Below, in pieces: positions 10,801 through 22,818 of a stretch of DNA of 64,000 nucleotides (position 1 is its first letter; every line of letters starts with the position of its first letter). The notes beneath the pieces were generated by a model. That model had not been told where the DNA came from. It ran no database searches and saw nothing but the letters and a program-made list of their open reading frames with translations. The position numbers and the translations under genes are program-made. The stretch covers positions 3,472,001 through 3,536,000 of the forward strand of contig NC_063015.1 in the NCBI RefSeq assembly GCF_020509005.1. Reading direction: 5' to 3'. This DNA comes from Fulvia fulva. Taxonomy: Eukaryota > Ascomycota > Dothideomycetes > Mycosphaerellales > Mycosphaerellaceae.

Positions 10801-12111
10801 TCATCTCCTGCGATCTCTATCACGGCTGCGGTCTCGTCGTCCATCCCTGTCGCTATCGCGATATCTGTCGTCACGATCCCTATGCCTTCGCGGAAGCTCC
10901 CTGTCATGATCGTCATCACGCTCATCCATCTCCCGCTCCTTCCTCCTTCGTCGCTCCTTCTCCTTCCTCCGACGATACTCCTCTTCACTCTCATCGTCTT
11001 CGTCATGCCGCCGGCGATCTCTATGCTTGTCACTCCGGCGACTTTCATCATGATCCCTGTCACGCTCGCGCCTGCGATCTCGTGTATCGCCGTCCTTCCT
11101 CCGCTTCTCTCGCTCCTTCCTCTCAAACTCCTCTTCATACTTCGCACGCTCGTCCTTCTCGCGCTTCTTTTGCAGCTCCTCCTCCGTGAACATCTCTCCC
11201 GTCTTCTTGTCCCTCAAGAGGATTGGATTGTAGATCTTCACTTCCTTCCCACCTTTCGCAGCCCTGCCCCATGCTCCCATCTCTGACGCAAGCGATTTGT
11301 CCTCTTTCGCACCGATACCGAGCAGATTCGCTCTCCTCTCTGGCAGCTTGCCAGTATCTTTGACTAGCTTCTTGCCTTTCTGGCTGCCAATGCCTTCGCC
11401 GTCTTTCCAGCCCATACCTCGCAGCATAGCAGCTCCAAATTGCTCAACTGGTACTCGTGCATAGTCGTCTAGGCTGGGGAGTTCTGGAGCTTCGGTGTAG
11501 TCGTGCTGGAAAGCATCGCCCTCAGTCATCGTGTCTTCCACATGCGCAATCGTAAGGCTCTTGTCCGTGGTCGTCTTCCCAAGTAATGCATCCATAGCCA
11601 GCTCATCGTCCGTCTTCTGCCGTGGCGTCTCTTCTTGTGCGTCCTCTGCTCGAGCTGAGGACTCTGCCTGTTCCGGCGTATCGCCATTCGCTTGACCCTC
11701 CTCATCTCCATTCTCTCTAGCGTTCTTAAACGTATTCAGTCCAAACTTCGGCTTCTTTGCCTGATCCGCTGCCTCCACGTCTCGCATCTTCTGAGCCATA
11801 TTGGCATCCTGTCCAGGCGCATCTCCAGGCAACCCACTCTTCTGCCTTTTCCGCTTGTTGGCTGCTTCTTTCCAGTCGCGGTTTGAGATTCTGGGTATGA
11901 TAAGAGGTCCGGCCTCTTCCTTTTTGCGACTCTCATCCACAGCTCCGCCAGCGCTCTTATCGAAGTGTGAAACTTTTTCTACCCGGCCGAGTTCCACGCC
12001 ATCATCGTCGTCCTCGTTCAGGGTCGCACGTGGTCGTTTGTGACCATTTGTTGATGATGGAGGCGCCTTGCGCTTCGCGCCGAGCGACAGTGAGATCTTG
12101 CTATCGCTCAT
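10801..12111 (-). CDS. spp2: Pre-mRNA-splicing factor Spp2 (GPKOW/MOS2 homologue)
   Basis: Spp2 binds and activates the DEAH-box ATPase Prp2 in the spliceosome before the first catalytic step; nuclear. The 436-aa protein is encoded without an intron. Diagnostic part: residues about 225-270 read VEQFGAAMLRGMGWKDGEGIG followed by KKLVKDTGKLPERRANLLGIGAK, the G-patch plus Spp2-specific block. The N-terminus (KISLSLGAKRKA) is the conserved KISxSL start of the family. The C-terminal third is a low-complexity Arg/Asp/Glu-rich tail (many RDRD, RRRKEKE), longer than in yeast Spp2 and typical of filamentous fungi. Convergent with the BTB gene, with about 218 bp between stops. Confidence 0.9.
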   Translation of the reverse strand: MSDSKISLSLGAKRKAPPSSTNGHKRPRATLNEDDDDGVELGRVEKVSHFDKSAGGAVDESRKKEEAGPLIIPRISNRDWKEAANKRKRQKSGLPGDAPGQDANMAQKMRDVEAADQAKKPKFGLNTFKNARENGDEEGQANGDTPEQAESSARAEDAQEETPRQKTDDELAMDALLGKTTTDKSLTIAHVEDTMTEGDAFQHDYTEAPELPSLDDYARVPVEQFGAAMLRGMGWKDGEGIGSQKGKKLVKDTGKLPERRANLLGIGAKEDKSLASEMGAWGRAAKGGKEVKIYNPILLRDKKTGEMFTEEELQKKREKDERAKYEEEFERKEREKRRKDGDTRDRRRERDRDHDESRRSDKHRDRRRHDEDDESEEEYRRRKEKERRRRKEREMDERDDDHDRELPRRHRDRDDRYRDSDRDGRRDRSRDRDRRR

Positions 12112-13173
12112 GTTTGGGTGATGTGCAGTTGCAAGTGGTGGTGGTGGTCAGTAAAGTGACATAGAGTTTTTGGACCAGATCCGGGGCACGAGTCATGTGT
12201 TTGTAATGTCACGTGCTAGCAAGTTGTCACTTTGGCATAGCAGGAACGACGATTTGTGATGAAAGCCAATACGCCTGCCATCGTGGTAACATTCATCTAC
12301 AAACATCATGTGTGCGATTCTGTCGTGTCCCCCAATTATTGAGATGTCTGAAACGATCTCGGCTTGCCGGCTTCAAGACCGGCTACATCAGAGGCGATGT
12401 GCGCTGGCGTACCCGAGTCGGGTAGAAACAATGTTACCCACCGCTTCGACGATGAAAGGCTGCATGTTGTCTGACTTCTTATGTCAACGACATGCCGTCC
12501 GCTGCACCCCGAGACAATACACTTCGTATCATACATCACGACATTGCGATAATCACGCTTACGCGAAGTCATCGACTTCGCTAACATACTCTGGCTCGTC
12601 TGGAGACATTTGGAAGAAGAACGGTTCGAGTACAGCACCGCCGTTGAAGCCCAACGACCACAGGATCAACGACTCGTGGCTGAACCCTCAGGATACGGTC
12701 CCACTACTCCACCGTAACGCCATGCGAGTCGAGAAGCGACCACCATGAGTCGGTGGTGGCGGCCACGAGCAGTCCGGCTTCGTGGCCGACCGAAGTGGCC
12801 ATGGCCCGACACATTCGCCACGCCTATAAGCCGACAGCGTTATTGCATGCAAACGGCAAACAGCCACATCCTGGAGACTAGCCAGGCTGAAGTATCCGAG
12901 GCTTCCGTCTCTTCAGCCTCTCGCCCAGCGAGAGGGACACAGCCAGCTGATAATTTGCAGCCAAGAAACACACCTACGTGAAAATTGCAGCGACACTACA
13001 AAAACACGTAGGGGATTAGGTCGAAACAAGCACCGCTATGTTCGCCGTGTAACTCTAAACAAGGCTATAGCTTTAGATTTGTCGAAGCTGCAATATTGCC
13101 TTTGTACGGAGGGTACGAAGTCAACGACTTCGAAGCTCGCTGTAACTTAACTACAAGCCCCGCAGAACCAGCC
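12112..13173. other. Gene-free intergenic DNA
   Basis: About 1 kb between spp2 and the DDE transposon. Several overlapping short open frames occur on both strands, none with recognisable motifs, exon logic or conserved composition. The first 100-200 bp presumably hold the spp2 promoter. Confidence 0.5.
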
Positions 13174-14717
13174 CACGCTCCACACTGACCAAACCGCCCA
13201 AAACAACTGGTGGGATTATGTTCATTTCTGAAGGTGTTGTTCTATCTCTCTATTCACATCCACACCACCTTGTTCTTCGTTCTGCTGCGTCTATAGTCAC
13301 AATGTGTATCTACTGCGTTCTTCTGACCCCTGCTGAATATGATATTCTCCAATCTCTCTGGCACTGAGTCGCATAGGGCGTTGATCCAGTCCATATTCTC
13401 CTCCCTTATCTGTTGCCATCGTTCTTGACACAGCTCAGCCACTATCTCATCAGACCAGTGAGGTCGTTGTCGTATGTACTGCTTCAGAGGGCTCCACACG
13501 TTCTCAATGGGTGCGAAGTCTGGTGATCTGGCGTGGTTGAAGAAGTAACGATATGGGCCTTCAGTCCTTGACAGCCCCATTGACTGCTTCATTCGCTCCA
13601 CCTTGTTGTTTTTCTGAGCAACCCCATGGCCACTGTCATTATCCTCCTCAAGCGCAAATAGAATACGGTCGTCAGAGCCAGGGTGATAGTAGTAGTGTGT
13701 ATCTGGATACACATCCTCGACCCAGTCCTTCACAACGGGCAATATCTGGCTGCAGTAGATGTCTTGATTCATCTTGTCGTTGCTGTTCGAGTGTACCTCA
13801 TATTGAATCAATGGGGACATGTTGTTGTACCATATGGCTCCCCATAGATGGACACGCTTCTGATTCTTATCCATGTCGTCGTAGGTCTCTCTCACTTGGA
13901 TACAATCAGGCTTGCGTCTCTCTGCGTTGCCACGCTTTCGAATGATATAGGCCTTGCCTTCAGGGTCCCAACCAAAGTGGACCTCATCACTCCATCTCAC
14001 ATGCCTCCAGTCTTCCGGTCTTGGATAAGTCATAAGCATGCGAAGAGCCCATCGCACCCTTGAGCGTGCCAGTGAGGTGGATATCCATTCTTTGCTCTCA
14101 GCAATGTAGGTTGAATGGCCTCTGTTCCTCATATTCCTTCGCAGTGTCTCAGCTGAGCAAGAATCAATGTCAGCTCTCCAGAGCAGATTGCCCCATGACA
14201 CATGATGGCCTTCATAGTGGTAGTTCTCAAGCAGCCGTTCACACCGGTCCAAGTCCTCCTTGGATAAGAGCTGATCTGGTCCGGAAGGTGGAGGTTCTGG
14301 AAGGTGATATGGCTGTCTTGAGCCTGCAGTGTCCAGAGCATTGCGCACCTGATGCCTTGTGGGTGCGAAGAGCGGTTTGAAGGTCTTAACAAGGTCTCTT
14401 TGCGAGCACTTGATGCCCTTAAGTCTGCAGTAGTGATAGGCTCCTACTATCTGATTCTTTTGAGGTGTTGAAAGGTGTTTGGTCATCTTGCAGTAGCTTC
14501 TCCAATCCAAGAAACAGGTGAAAAGTTTGCGACGGTAGCATGCGACAACAACACCACATATAGCCAATCCAAGCACGACAATTTGTTCAGTGATGTATCC
14601 AGATACGTATATAAGTTTGCTGGTTGCAATGGGCCTGATATTGGATAAAGAAAACACGATTGAAGATGTGGTGTTGTTTTTTGGTGGAGGTGGGCGCTTT
14701 GGTCCGTATGACGCGTG
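13174..14717 (-). mobile_element. DDE (Tc1/mariner superfamily) transposon with an intact ORF
   Basis: Imperfect terminal inverted repeats of about 27 bp (22 matches) face each other at 13174-13200 (CACGCTCCACACTGACC…) and 14691-14717 (complement CACGCGTCATACGGACC…), both ending in GCCCA. They enclose a single transposase gene on the minus strand. I could not identify an unambiguous target-site duplication, so the outermost bases may be off by a few. Base composition is normal and the ORF is unbroken, so this copy has escaped heavy RIP. Confidence 0.7.
13254..14486 (-). CDS. DDE-superfamily transposase, intact ORF
   Basis: A 410-aa protein starting MTKHLSTPQKNQIVGAY, which gives the N-terminal helix-turn-helix at the usual place; the frame remains open upstream to 14657 but that part has no family likeness. 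The catalytic core shows VRWSDEVHFGW (first Asp near 167), LEEDNDSGHG (second Asp near 282) and SPDFAPIENVW (Glu near 328). The EDxDSGHG and SPDxxPIENxW motifs are those of fungal Tc1/mariner-like DDE_3 proteins. The second Asp to Glu gap is about 45 residues, longer than the 34 of classical Tc1 enzymes, because of an insert after GHG. The complete frame and surviving inverted repeats suggest it could be or recently was active; this is inference. Confidence 0.85.
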   Translation of the reverse strand: MTKHLSTPQKNQIVGAYHYCRLKGIKCSQRDLVKTFKPLFAPTRHQVRNALDTAGSRQPYHLPEPPPSGPDQLLSKEDLDRCERLLENYHYEGHHVSWGNLLWRADIDSCSAETLRRNMRNRGHSTYIAESKEWISTSLARSRVRWALRMLMTYPRPEDWRHVRWSDEVHFGWDPEGKAYIIRKRGNAERRKPDCIQVRETYDDMDKNQKRVHLWGAIWYNNMSPLIQYEVHSNSNDKMNQDIYCSQILPVVKDWVEDVYPDTHYYYHPGSDDRILFALEEDNDSGHGVAQKNNKVERMKQSMGLSRTEGPYRYFFNHARSPDFAPIENVWSPLKQYIRQRPHWSDEIVAELCQERWQQIREENMDWINALCDSVPERLENIIFSRGQKNAVDTHCDYRRSRTKNKVVWM

Positions 14718-14933
14718 CAGCCCTCGAACAAACCGGTTAATAGCCCGCGCTGTTATCAGGTGGATGTGTTTCTAGGCTTCGAATTATCAAATGGCTGTGA
14801 CCCCCTCGCTAGCGAGGGGCTGAAGTTGACGAAAGCCCCGGATAGACTTTCCCCAGCCGCGACGCAGCTTGCAAGTTGCAGCAAGTTGCAGAAGGTTGAC
14901 GAGGATTTTGCTGATGGCAGAAGCCAAAGCATA

Positions 14934-15220
14934 CAGTCCTGGGCATAGTTTTTACAACCCCTGTATTTACGCTAACCCCTTCCGGCTATCCATGTCCATC
15001 TCAGAAGGTGTTGCTACCTTCAATCTCACTATCAAGAATGGGCCAAGCTCACACCTGAGGACATACAACGTATATGCAAGAGTATGCGAGAACGCTGCGA
15101 GGCAGTAATAGCCAACAATGGAGGACACACCAGGTGGTGAGCTACGCCAAGCAGTGGATACATCCTTCCTAATGAGGAAAGGTGGAAGAATAGGGGTTGT
15201 AAAAACTATGCCCAGGACTG
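14934..15220 (+). mobile_element. 287-bp MITE of the Tc1-like family
   Basis: Begins CAGTCCTGGGCATAG and ends with its inverted complement; TA duplications at 14932-14933 and 15221-15222. The outer parts match the full-length element at 44879-46119: about the first 95 bp and the last 190 bp, including the 3' end of the transposase gene (codons for the …ICKSMRERYEAVIANNGGHTRW end). Roughly 954 bp are deleted, with a short shared TATC at the junction. Little or no RIP. It cannot encode a transposase and would depend on a full-length relative. Confidence 0.92.
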
Positions 15221-18200
15221 TACTCGCGCCTGAGATAACCGACCAATGACAGGCTAATCCTGGTCTAAGAGGCCGTATCGTACGCGCCTTAAGGACTAGC
15301 GAGTGAGCATTTTCGACTTCATCTGCTGGCTTCTGCTAGAAGTGAGCATCATGCAGACCTGACGTCTTGCTGCCTCCTGCTTGTACTTAACATGTTGCCT
15401 TGAACTTCTTGACTTAACAACAGAGTTGGTCGCAATTCAGAGACCCACCTCATAGCATGGTCAGCATCCTCGAAGATACTGGATGCTTGATATGTCTGGG
15501 ATGTAGTGCTTGAGAACAACAACATCAACCTTGAGCTTTGCGATCCCACCACAAGCATGATGGAGAACGGGAGATATTGTGTGTCGGCGAGCGCAGCATT
15601 TTGTCCTGGACTTCGATCTTTTCTCCGTCCTGGGTGAGTGGCCGACGCTGCATGTGTTGGTCAGCTACCGACCATGGTCATCTGTGATCGCACTGGCACC
15701 CGTTGTCATTGCATACGTGCCACTCCCACGCCGGGCTGGGCTTCTACAACACGACTGAATTCGTTGGGCGCTCCATAAATCTATACAACAGCTGAGGCGG
15801 GCAAAGCCGTGAACAACGACTAGGCTTCTAGGCATCGAAAGCGTAGCAGGCTTGACAACTCACCAGCCTCTTCGTTTGTTCTTCGCGCTGGAAAGGACAG
15901 TTTCCACTCCTTGTGGCGTGGTTGGCATTCAACACACATGGTGCTCAGGGTTCTGTCCACGCTGCAAAGCGATGAGAACGTGGTACAAACCCTGATTGAA
16001 TCATCTCCGTTTCAGCCCGGACAACGAGCTACCTGGAATTTCGCTTGCTCGTGGTACGACCACACTCTCGATCTGGGCCGCGGGCCATTTCTGCTTACCT
16101 GCCACGCCTGCGTCCTACTACATTCAATGCTCAACTTATCCAGTGAGGTGACCCGGGCGCCGATATTGGAGGAGCAAGGCGGGGAAATCAGGCATGATCG
16201 GTACATGCAGACATGGTTGACGGACTTCCAATCCAAGGATCCTCCCTTTCCCCTCCATGACCCTGTATGCTGTCAGAATCAACGTCAATCGGCCTACTTG
16301 GCCAGTCAACATTACCTCAAACCACTACGGCAACTGGACCTGGGAAGAATGCCATTCCTGCCAGCAGGTCATCATGGTCCGCATTCAATGCTCGAGAATA
16401 CAGTGCTGACATGGCTCATCTTAGCCATGTTGTGCATCGTCGCTGTTTCTAGGTCGGATTCCATCTACACAACAATCAACATGTCCGATATCACCGGATC
16501 CTGGAGGGAGACCAATGGTACGCGAGCGTTGCCTCAACCTCATACCTCGTCGACGCGCTCATCAAGCCTCCCGGATCACACGCAGTCTGCTGGCCCCGAA
16601 ATGGCGATCCGCTTTAGATGGCCATGGAAGCTAGAGGCCTGCACTGTTGTTCTTCTGCGATTTGTTGCACAGCCGAAAGGACAGGTGCAAGGATTGATCG
16701 AATGAGTCCAAATTGTGTCTTTGCAAGTACGAGACGCTTCGAAGGTCAGCATCAAGAACTGCTCCAGCCTCCGTGTCAGTGCAGAGGCTCTTCCTGGCTG
16801 GACCGTTCTTCACATGACAAGCACCAAGGCGGATCCGTTGAGATGGGGCAGAAGTGTCCGTCCGGTACGGAACCCAGTGCCTAAGCGCAGCCTCGAAAGG
16901 CGAACAACCTCTTCCGGCGTGGCAAATCAACATCGACATTCAGGTCGTAGACGGTCCAAGTGCCTCAATCTATGGCTGGCTGACTGACTCGCTGCATTCT
17001 CGTGTAAAGCAGACACGACGTAGAGAGAGAACGAAATCCTCGCTCAACGGCTTGAAGACCCTCGGCTTTGTGCACATTGATCTACCGCATCGATTCACGC
17101 TGGGCACGGCACGACATGCAGGTACATTTGACAAATGCAGGTACACGAAGCGCAGTAGTCGCAGATACGACAACAACAAAGCGAACTACGACGATGTAGC
17201 CTCGAAATTCGACGCCTCACTGCAGGTCGACTTTATTTTCGCGACGCGGGATGCTCTTTGGCAGCGCGTTGCAAGCCGAGGACCTTCTGGTGTACTTGTT
17301 GTTCTGGCTTTCGTCCACAAGTCCGGCACTGTGGAGCAAGGTCGACCTCAATGCCGTGACATGTCAGTCTGTGGGGATTCGCAGGTGCATCCGCATGTCA
17401 CATCAACGTGCCACGCCCATCGTCACGAAGGATCCGACGGCTCCACGACTTTGCCACCTGCGAAGCGTGCAAGCTCTCAGCTCTCTCGTCCTGCGACACC
17501 AAACAGCGGCGACGCGCACACAGGTCTGGGAGCTGATAAGCCGTGGCATCACCGCTCGAAGCGAAGTTGAAGCGAGACATGAAAGTCATGTGAGCGAGTT
17601 CCTGTGTGTCTCCGCCGTGATTCATGAACCCGTGATTGTTCGGCGATTCGGCTGCTCGAGGACCCTCCATCTCGAGAGTACAATCCTGGGTGCTGACCGA
17701 GTGCATGAAGCCGGGATCTAGGGTTCTCAACAACAGCGCCTCTCGAGATGGAAATTGTCATTTCCGCTGAGAACCGTGGCCATCTGGACAAAATACCGCA
17801 CAGGCGGACAGACGCGCAGTGAAGAGTTACGGAAGAACCGCGTGTAGTCGTAGGTTTCCTTCCCAGATACCGCGGCGGCATGGTGCGAGCCACCGTCTCC
17901 GACAGCTCGTCACCAGTACTAACAAAATAGGTGAGCTTGCAGGGATAAGCTCTTTCAATCTCGTTTACAGGCGATCTTTGCCTGGAATCGTCGAAAGCAG
18001 AAGTCCTGGCACGTCGTGACGGCGGGAAAGTCTTCACAATTCCCCGGGGAGGTCAAGCTTCGATGGCCCGGCACCAAGGACGGCTCTGACGGGCCAAAGT
18101 CAAAGATCCAGATGCCGCGAAGCAACAGACTGATGAGGCTTGCGAGCTTCCCGTTTGAGCTAGGCCGAGACCAGGCAGCACATGCCGAAAGACCAATGGA

Positions 18201-19494
18201 ACAAATACCACTTTAATGAACACCAAGAGGACGTCTAGCCCGAGATTATCACTTGTCGACTCCAGCAGCGAAGTTCCGAACATCTGGACAGCACTTACCA
18301 GGACACAATGCACGTGGAAGCGGGCGCTGTAGTCCATGACCACATGCAGACTGCTGCAAAAAGACAAAGTAAGTTCGCAGAGCTCTCCACAAAGTGACAT
18401 GTGCAGTCGAGATGAGCAAAACACTGTTCCTGCAGCTCGAGATTAGCTGTCAGCTTTCGTGTACCTGTGTATCTGCTGTAGTTCTGATGTTCAAGGTGAC
18501 ACTGGATCAAAGTAGGTGCAGAGGCGTCCTATCTCGGCCGTTTTGCAGTTGTGCCATGACGTGGCGCTGAAGCCGCATACGTGTGAAAGCAGAGTTCCGC
18601 TGTGCATACTGCGTACATTAGTCGCGCTGCTAAAGAAACACGCACCAATGGCAGAAACATTGGGCATCAAATGTGCATGCGTACCGAGCTTGTTGTTCGC
18701 AAGCTGGCCACAGTCGTCGACACGAAGATTGCTCTGACACGAACAGAAACACCGACGTCAAGCCAGATGTTGTGCGCAATCTGCGAGGTGTGAGATTCGT
18801 GCACGTCTTCTCGAAGATGATCACCTTCTAGGTGATACAGGCTGTCGGTGCTGTGACCCTGCGGGCGGGGCGGCCTATGTGCTTCTGGCGGCTTGGGTTT
18901 TCCTTCGAGAAGACGCTGCGTCGGAGAGTGAAACACTGGCGTGGAGAAGTGCAGAGCGGTCGCTGGGTCGTCTGCAAGCCGGTCCCACGGTTGTCGATCG
19001 CCGCCACCATTGGTGGAAGTGCATCGGAGACAAGGGACTGTTCCTGTTCCTGCAGTAGACCCTGAGCCTGTGTTTCAAGCCGCCGTCTGCCAGCAGCAGC
19101 ACACGAGAAGACGCAGCGTGACGGCAGAGAGTCTTCGCAGCTGCACCAGTACACCATACAACGAGACGCGAGACGCGTCGTTTTTGACTCGGCTCTCGCA
19201 TCAGCGGTAGGCCATGGTCAGCGTCAGTGTGGCCACCATGGAATGTGCTACATGCCCAGTGGCAGCGCCTGCACGACGCCGTGTCTCCAACAACGCTATG
19301 GATGCAGCAAGCTGTGAGCCCACACACGGCGTGATGCTCACGAACGGAAGCGTTATTGGAAGAGTCGTCGACACACAGTGTCTTGAGTGTTGAATTGTGC
19401 CCAGCGAATCCCCACCGAGGGTCTCGAGCGGATGTGATATCGCCTTCCGGCACAGTTTATCGATTGGAAGTGAAGCCGTGTCGGTTGGCTGATG

Positions 19495-19552
19495 GTGGCG
19501 CTCCAGTCTGACCACACACGCTGGTGGCGCTGCAGTCTGGCCACACACGCTG
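19495..19552. repeat. 29-bp tandem duplication
   Basis: Two adjacent 29-bp units (19495-19523 and 19524-19552), GTGGCGCT(C/G)CAGTCTG(A/G)CCACACACGCTG, differ at two positions. Confidence 0.9.
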
Positions 19553-19572
19553 GGGGTGTTGGCGACGAGAAG

Positions 19573-19599
19573 AAGCAGCAGCAGCAGCAGCAGCAGCAC
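19573..19599. repeat. (CAG)n microsatellite
   Basis: Uninterrupted run of about eight to nine CAG triplets after GAAGAAG, outside any supported gene. Confidence 0.9.
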
Positions 19600-21015
19600 A
19601 CAGCGTGCCACAAGCTTTCAGTACAGTATCACCATGCAGCAGACGCTCGCCTCACCAGTTGTCAACAAGTAGAATGCCTGCACAACAACACCAGCGACTG
19701 ACTGGTCGCGCGCAGAACCTGCGGCCATGCGCGCGCATGAGACCTGGCAGCGAATTGCGTGCAAGCTTGTCACAGAACGGATTCCTTCGCCGGGGCCGAG
19801 CCTCCGAGGATGCGGCCCTTCTGCCAGCTGCCACCACGCCAATCAGTCGTCTGTTTGTCGCTGCAGCACGCTGACTTGCACAGCGATTCTGATTCAAACG
19901 TCGCCATTGAAAACCACGGCACCACGAAGAGATTCATGGCTGTGTGCATGCAGGCCATGATACAGTCGCGACACAGCTTTCAGCCCAACGCCGCCACTGC
20001 GAATGGCGGAGACAGCGACGCAGACGCAGATGCCAACAGCGCTGTGACCTCGTATGTCGGTATTTCATGGGCACTTTCACGTGGACCAAATGAAGACTTG
20101 ACGAGGTGGCCTTCGCACATACCGATGCGCGCTGTGAAAGGCCTGCAGGCCGCAGAGGCGCAGCACCGCAACCATGGCGGTCGACGAATTATGTCCTAGT
20201 GTGCTGCACAGAGACGAGCCAATTAATCGTATTCACGCAGCCGGGATAGAGGAACTAGGGCGGTGCTGGGGTGGGCGTACCTGCATCGACGCTCGTTGGT
20301 CGTGTCCTGCTCGCCGGCTTCAGCGCCTGTGCGTCCCATCCCATGGACCCAGCACTCGTCCCGACGTCCCCATGAGCTAACTCGAATCGCGTGCACACTA
20401 CTCTGGCACTAACTTTTGTACCTGGCCAACGTCTTTTGGGCCAACCTTTCGCTCGCCGCGTCGCCCGGCTGATCTGTCTCAATCGGCCTTTCTCCCCATC
20501 AATTCGTCCAACGCCTAGGTCCAGGGTTTATCTTAACTTGGTCGACGCTCTCTTCTTATCCGCTATCGTCATCTCTTGTACTTCTTTTGACTGTTCCCTT
20601 TAAGGTCTCAATTCGATCTGTGCTTTTTGTGCAAGACTCGGATCGAACCTCGTCATTCCTTTGAAACACTTCTTCTACACTAACTTCTTGTGCGACCATC
20701 GACGAAAAAGTTCCCTTGACGACCGACAACACCCCGTACAACTTGAGACATCATCACGCCTCGTGGTCGTCCACAGCCATTCCTTCCGACCTACATCTCG
20801 ATCTGCCCCGACCCGGACTCTGTACAGTGCGACACTATCATCAACAACTACCAATCTAATCGGAACCTGAGGCGGAACTCTTATTGAATGTTTCGAGCCA
20901 ACTGAGACCACTACTACACGACGACAACAGAAAACTTGGTAGGTCCGCTGGTAGCGATGCGGACCGTACCTCCACTCTCGCGTGCTAACAGCATGGTCAG
21001 CAGAAATACCTAGCA

Positions 21016-22818
21016 ATGGAATACGCACACCAAACTACGCCTCCAATGGCGCAAAGTCCATTTTTCTATTACCAACCAGAGCCAAGCCCAGAGTCAAGAC
21101 AACATGGCCACTTCACCCCTCACCCACAGCAACCGCATGGCCTTCCAATGACAATCGTGCCATCGAGCCCAGAGCAGATGATGCACTACCAGCAGCAGCA
21201 GCAGCAGGCAATGTACCACCGCCCACAATCTGCGCACATCTACTACCAGCAGCACGCATATGGACCACCTCCAATGCTTACACCAGACGCTTCGCCTCGC
21301 CAACAGCAGAAACCCCATTATGTCATGCAGCACGAAGCCCATGGCCTAGTACCGATCGATACCGAATGCCATTACTTCCCAGCGACGCCCACTCTCTCAG
21401 CATCTGGATCATTCAGCTCGGCTTCGACTCCTCCACCAACGTGTGACATCATCCCAACTCCAGTGAATGGACAGAGCGTGTTTTTCGCCAAGCCACAAAT
21501 GGTGTACCAGCCTGCAGTGAAGCAAGGCTGTGAAGAGGAGGTGTTTTCTGAGGTGCTGGCAGGCGGTGACTGGACGCGCCCTGGCTCCCCGCCAATGACG
21601 CCAGTGTTTCTCTCGCACCACAATTCTGCTTCTGCAGCCAGCGGCACATCCTACGAACTCGCAACGGGATCCAACTCGAAGCAGGTGTCACCATCGCCAT
21701 CGCCCGTGCCTCGCTCGGTCGCTTCCGAACAGGACGTGTGCGACCCTCGGAATTTGACGGTCGGCATTTCAAGTGCCGACTTCGCAAACGCGCCATCTGC
21801 GGATACCAGGGAGCACATTTTACCCCTGAGAGACGAACATCACGTTCAGATTGCTGCACCAAGTGAACTCGTGCAATACGCCGGCTACCCGACCTTCGAG
21901 CCCATCTTCGATCTCGACACTGAGGACGAGTTCTCTGGCATGGTCGCGTACGCTCAACCAGACATCAACTACCAAGACAGCAAGCGCCAACGCCTCGACC
22001 TTGTGCCAGGCCTCATCGAGGACGACGGTTTCTTCAGCGACGAGAGCTTCAGCGACGAAGACGAGATGGCACACGGCGGCTTCTCACCACTGTCCGAGTT
22101 TTCGGTGCCGGAAGACTCTGCTGCCGCGCAGTCCAAGTCGAAACGCAAGACCACCAAGAAGGTCGAGCTTGCCATCAACACTGCGCAGTCGACTACTCAA
22201 CAGGCCTCAACCGCACCAACATCAGGTGCAGCCAGCACAACATCTGACAACAACGACTCTGCCGCCCCAACACCAACCCAAGGCAGCAGCGTTTCTCGCC
22301 GTGGTCGCAAGCAGTCCCTGACAGATGACCCCTCCAAGACCTTCGTCTGCACTCTCTGCAGTCGTCGCTTCCGCCGACAAGAACACCTCAAACGCCACTA
22401 CCGGTCGCTCCACACTCACGAGAAGCCCTTTGAGTGCTCCGACTGCGGCAAGAAGTTCTCTCGCTCCGACAACCTGTCACAGCACCAGAGGACACACGGC
22501 GCCGGTACCATGGTCATGGGTGTTCTCACACAGCCAGGCGAGCACCAGATGCACCAACAACCCATCGAATCCGTCAACGGCGGTGATGCAGGCAGTGTGA
22601 TCCGGCCCAAGCAGGAGCAGCAATACCCGCCACAACATCTCTACCCTCAACAACATCGAGTCAGCCCAGACGCCCACGAGCTCGGCTCGATGCTGTTCGA
22701 CGTGACCTCACAGATGGCTGGCTCAAGCTCAAGCAGCGTTGGCTACTCCGATGGCGACTTCAGCCCGTCTTCCCAAGACAGGAAGCCATCGCAGAAGAAG
22801 CGCAAGCGGGAAGAATAG
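21016..22818 (+). CDS. C2H2 zinc-finger stress transcription factor (Msn2/Seb1-like)
   Basis: A 600-aa protein with two tandem C2H2 fingers near residues 441-495: [24 protein letters not shown] then [23 protein letters not shown] (each given by key residues CxxC-x12-Hx3-5H). The RRQEHLKRH and SRSDNLSQH recognition helices are those of Msn2/Msn4 in yeasts and Seb1 in filamentous fungi, which bind stress-response elements (CCCCT). The rest is low complexity: Gln/His/Pro-rich N-terminus with a CAG-encoded Gln run (about 21189-21206), a Ser/Pro-rich middle, an acidic stretch ([16 protein letters not shown]) that could activate, and a basic C-terminal KKRKREE that could be a nuclear signal. Single exon. 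The long pyrimidine-rich leader upstream is typical of regulated fungal genes. Family assignment is strong; the paralogue is not certain. Confidence 0.88.
   Translation: MEYAHQTTPPMAQSPFFYYQPEPSPESRQHGHFTPHPQQPHGLPMTIVPSSPEQMMHYQQQQQQAMYHRPQSAHIYYQQHAYGPPPMLTPDASPRQQQKPHYVMQHEAHGLVPIDTECHYFPATPTLSASGSFSSASTPPPTCDIIPTPVNGQSVFFAKPQMVYQPAVKQGCEEEVFSEVLAGGDWTRPGSPPMTPVFLSHHNSASAASGTSYELATGSNSKQVSPSPSPVPRSVASEQDVCDPRNLTVGISSADFANAPSADTREHILPLRDEHHVQIAAPSELVQYAGYPTFEPIFDLDTEDEFSGMVAYAQPDINYQDSKRQRLDLVPGLIEDDGFFSDESFSDEDEMAHGGFSPLSEFSVPEDSAAAQSKSKRKTTKKVELAINTAQSTTQQASTAPTSGAASTTSDNNDSAAPTPTQGSSVSRRGRKQSLTDDPSKTFVCTLCSRRFRRQEHLKRHYRSLHTHEKPFECSDCGKKFSRSDNLSQHQRTHGAGTMVMGVLTQPGEHQMHQQPIESVNGGDAGSVIRPKQEQQYPPQHLYPQQHRVSPDAHELGSMLFDVTSQMAGSSSSSVGYSDGDFSPSSQDRKPSQKKRKREE

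Larger units (their letters stand above)
15223..20990. other. Long stretch without a supported gene
   Basis: About 5.8 kb of ordinary base composition with many overlapping short frames. The longest are on the plus strand at 15911-16705 (264 codons) and 16854-17570 (238 codons). Neither shows a motif I recognise, a signal peptide, or a clear exon chain. Local patches such as INVNRPTWPVNITS and TWEECHSCQQVIMVRIQCS (about 16270-16410, another frame) could be exons of an unrecognised or decayed gene. The last kilobase (about 20180-21000) is pyrimidine-rich and probably forms the leader and promoter of the zinc-finger gene. It contains a 29-bp tandem repeat and a CAG microsatellite (listed separately). 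Confidence 0.45.

Noticed and set aside
15911..16705. Plus-strand 264-codon open frame
   Set aside because: No family motif, uneven composition, and equally long frames overlap it. It has one Leu/Val-rich segment but no other support, so it was kept only inside the gene-poor region.
16854..17570. Plus-strand 238-codon open frame
   Set aside because: No recognisable domain, codon use not convincing, no exon partners; reported only as part of the gene-poor region.
19495..19600. Short tandem repeats considered as a CRISPR-like or regulatory array
   Set aside because: Only two 29-bp units without spacers plus a CAG microsatellite; eukaryotic context. Ordinary simple repeats.
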